From assembly GCF_018138085.1 (NCBI RefSeq), contig NZ_CP073105.1:3348001-3412000 (forward strand): DNA of 64,000 bases, in the 5' to 3' direction. The translations under genes and the position numbers were made by a program. The notes beneath the pieces were generated by a model that saw only the letters and a program-made list of their open reading frames with translations, had not been told where the DNA came from and ran no database searches. This document shows, piece by piece, positions 63,513 through 64,000 of the stretch. This DNA is from Stutzerimonas stutzeri (GTDB lineage Bacteria; Pseudomonadota; Gammaproteobacteria; Pseudomonadales; Pseudomonadaceae). Position 1 is the first letter of the stretch; every line of letters begins with the position of its first letter.

Positions 63513-64000
63513 CTACGAAGGCCGACGTAACGCCTCCAGGGAGAGGTGGGTCGCATCGGTCAGATCAGGGCTACGGTGCTGCTTGGCCGCCAGATAATGA
63601 TCGGTGAACGCGTCGAGCCATGTGTCCAGCGCCTCGGCGGCCGGCCCATCACCGGCCAACGCCAGGCACAACGCGGCCACTTCAGCCGTGCACAGGTGCT
63701 CGCTGCGGGTCGAACGGCGCAGGCGATACCGCGACAGCACGTCGGCCTGCAGGCTGAGCACCGGCAGGCGGTTCAGATAGGGACTCTTGCGAAACATCTT
63801 TCGCGCTTCGGTCCAGGTCGCATCCAGCAGGATGAACAGTGGCCGCTTGCCGGCTACGACCTGCACATCGCTGACCACTCGCTCGGGTTCGGCATATTCG
63901 CCCGGAAACACCACCACCGGCTGATACCGGGGGTCGGCAAGCAACTCCAGCAGTGCCGGCTCCACGCCTGTCCGCCGCCAGGTAAACGCATGGGTATCGG
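63513..64000 (-). CDS. DTW-domain protein, probable tRNA-uridine aminocarboxypropyltransferase (5' end outside window)
   Basis: The frame is open to the window edge, so the N-terminal half lies beyond 64000; the GTG at 63965 is internal. Visible are the D-x-T-W motif in LILLDATWTEARKMFRKSPYLNRLP-like text (FILLDATWTEARKM) and the STRSEHLCTAEVAALCLA segment. DTW proteins such as E. coli TapT add an aminocarboxypropyl group to uridine 47 of tRNA. It converges with the EamA gene, 9 bases between stops. Confidence 0.85.
   Translation of the reverse strand, partial: DTHAFTWRRTGVEPALLELLADPRYQPVVVFPGEYAEPERVVSDVQVVAGKRPLFILLDATWTEARKMFRKSPYLNRLPVLSLQADVLSRYRLRRSTRSEHLCTAEVAALCLALAGDGPAAEALDTWLDAFTDHYLAAKQHRSPDLTDATHLSLEALRRPS

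Overview
The window is a GC-rich gammaproteobacterial chromosome segment. It is almost certainly from Pseudomonas sensu lato and most likely the Stutzerimonas (P. stutzeri) group. The evidence is the gene order rpoS-nlpD-pcm-surE-truD-ispF, the run ispD-ftsB-eno-kdsA-pyrG-tilS-accA-dnaE-rnhB-lpxB-lpxA-fabZ-lpxD-skp-bamA-rseP-dxr-cdsA-uppS-frr-pyrH-tsf-rpsB-map-glnD, a divergent fpr/finR pair, an ErdR-type regulator, and an RsmZ small-RNA gene next to rpoS. The genus call is from memory of these gene orders; no search was run.

Layout. 1-2442: a cut-off sodium:solute symporter, a GNAT-Nudix fusion protein and a 48-residue acidic protein. 2531-3965: RsmZ with a GacA-type upstream box, then rpoS. 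4062-8826: stress and repair genes with a DUF368 membrane protein inserted between pcm and nlpD. 8946-10398: an ArsR-type repressor with a palindromic operator and an old-yellow-enzyme reductase. 10501-13590: the glutathione-dependent formaldehyde pathway (fghA, frmA) with a divergent LysR regulator (gfnR). 13723-15267: a two-gene ribosome module, an HPF/RaiA-like protein followed by a bacterial eRF1-like protein (baeRF). 15337-42489: one large, mostly minus-strand housekeeping block for isoprenoid precursors, division, glycolysis, KDO and lipid A, CTP, tRNA modification, fatty acid synthesis, replication, outer-membrane assembly, undecaprenyl and phospholipid precursors and translation, with map and then glnD on the plus strand. 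45251-50961: a six-gene Mnh/Mrp/Sha cation/proton antiporter operon with fused A and B subunits. 51249-59710: a lipoprotein and pdxH neighbourhood with two OmpA-type lipoproteins, a serine hydrolase, a DinG-type Fe-S helicase, a CopD-like membrane protein, a DUF6231-like protein and YchJ. 59780-64000: fpr/finR around a perfect palindrome, an ErdR-like response regulator, an EamA transporter and a cut-off DTW-domain protein.

The genes cooperate in recognisable ways. RsmZ and RpoS are two global post-exponential regulators side by side. The lpx, bam, kds, upp and cds genes supply and assemble the envelope. The HPF/baeRF pair probably acts on stalled or hibernating ribosomes. The frm/gfnR genes detoxify formaldehyde. 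Most of the window is conserved core genome: I see no insertion sequence, prophage, CRISPR array, tRNA or rRNA. The most interesting items are the HPF-baeRF pair, the RsmZ locus with its control signals, the GNAT-Nudix fusion, the small acidic protein with a conserved-looking C-terminal tail, and several strong palindromes and repeats in intergenic DNA.
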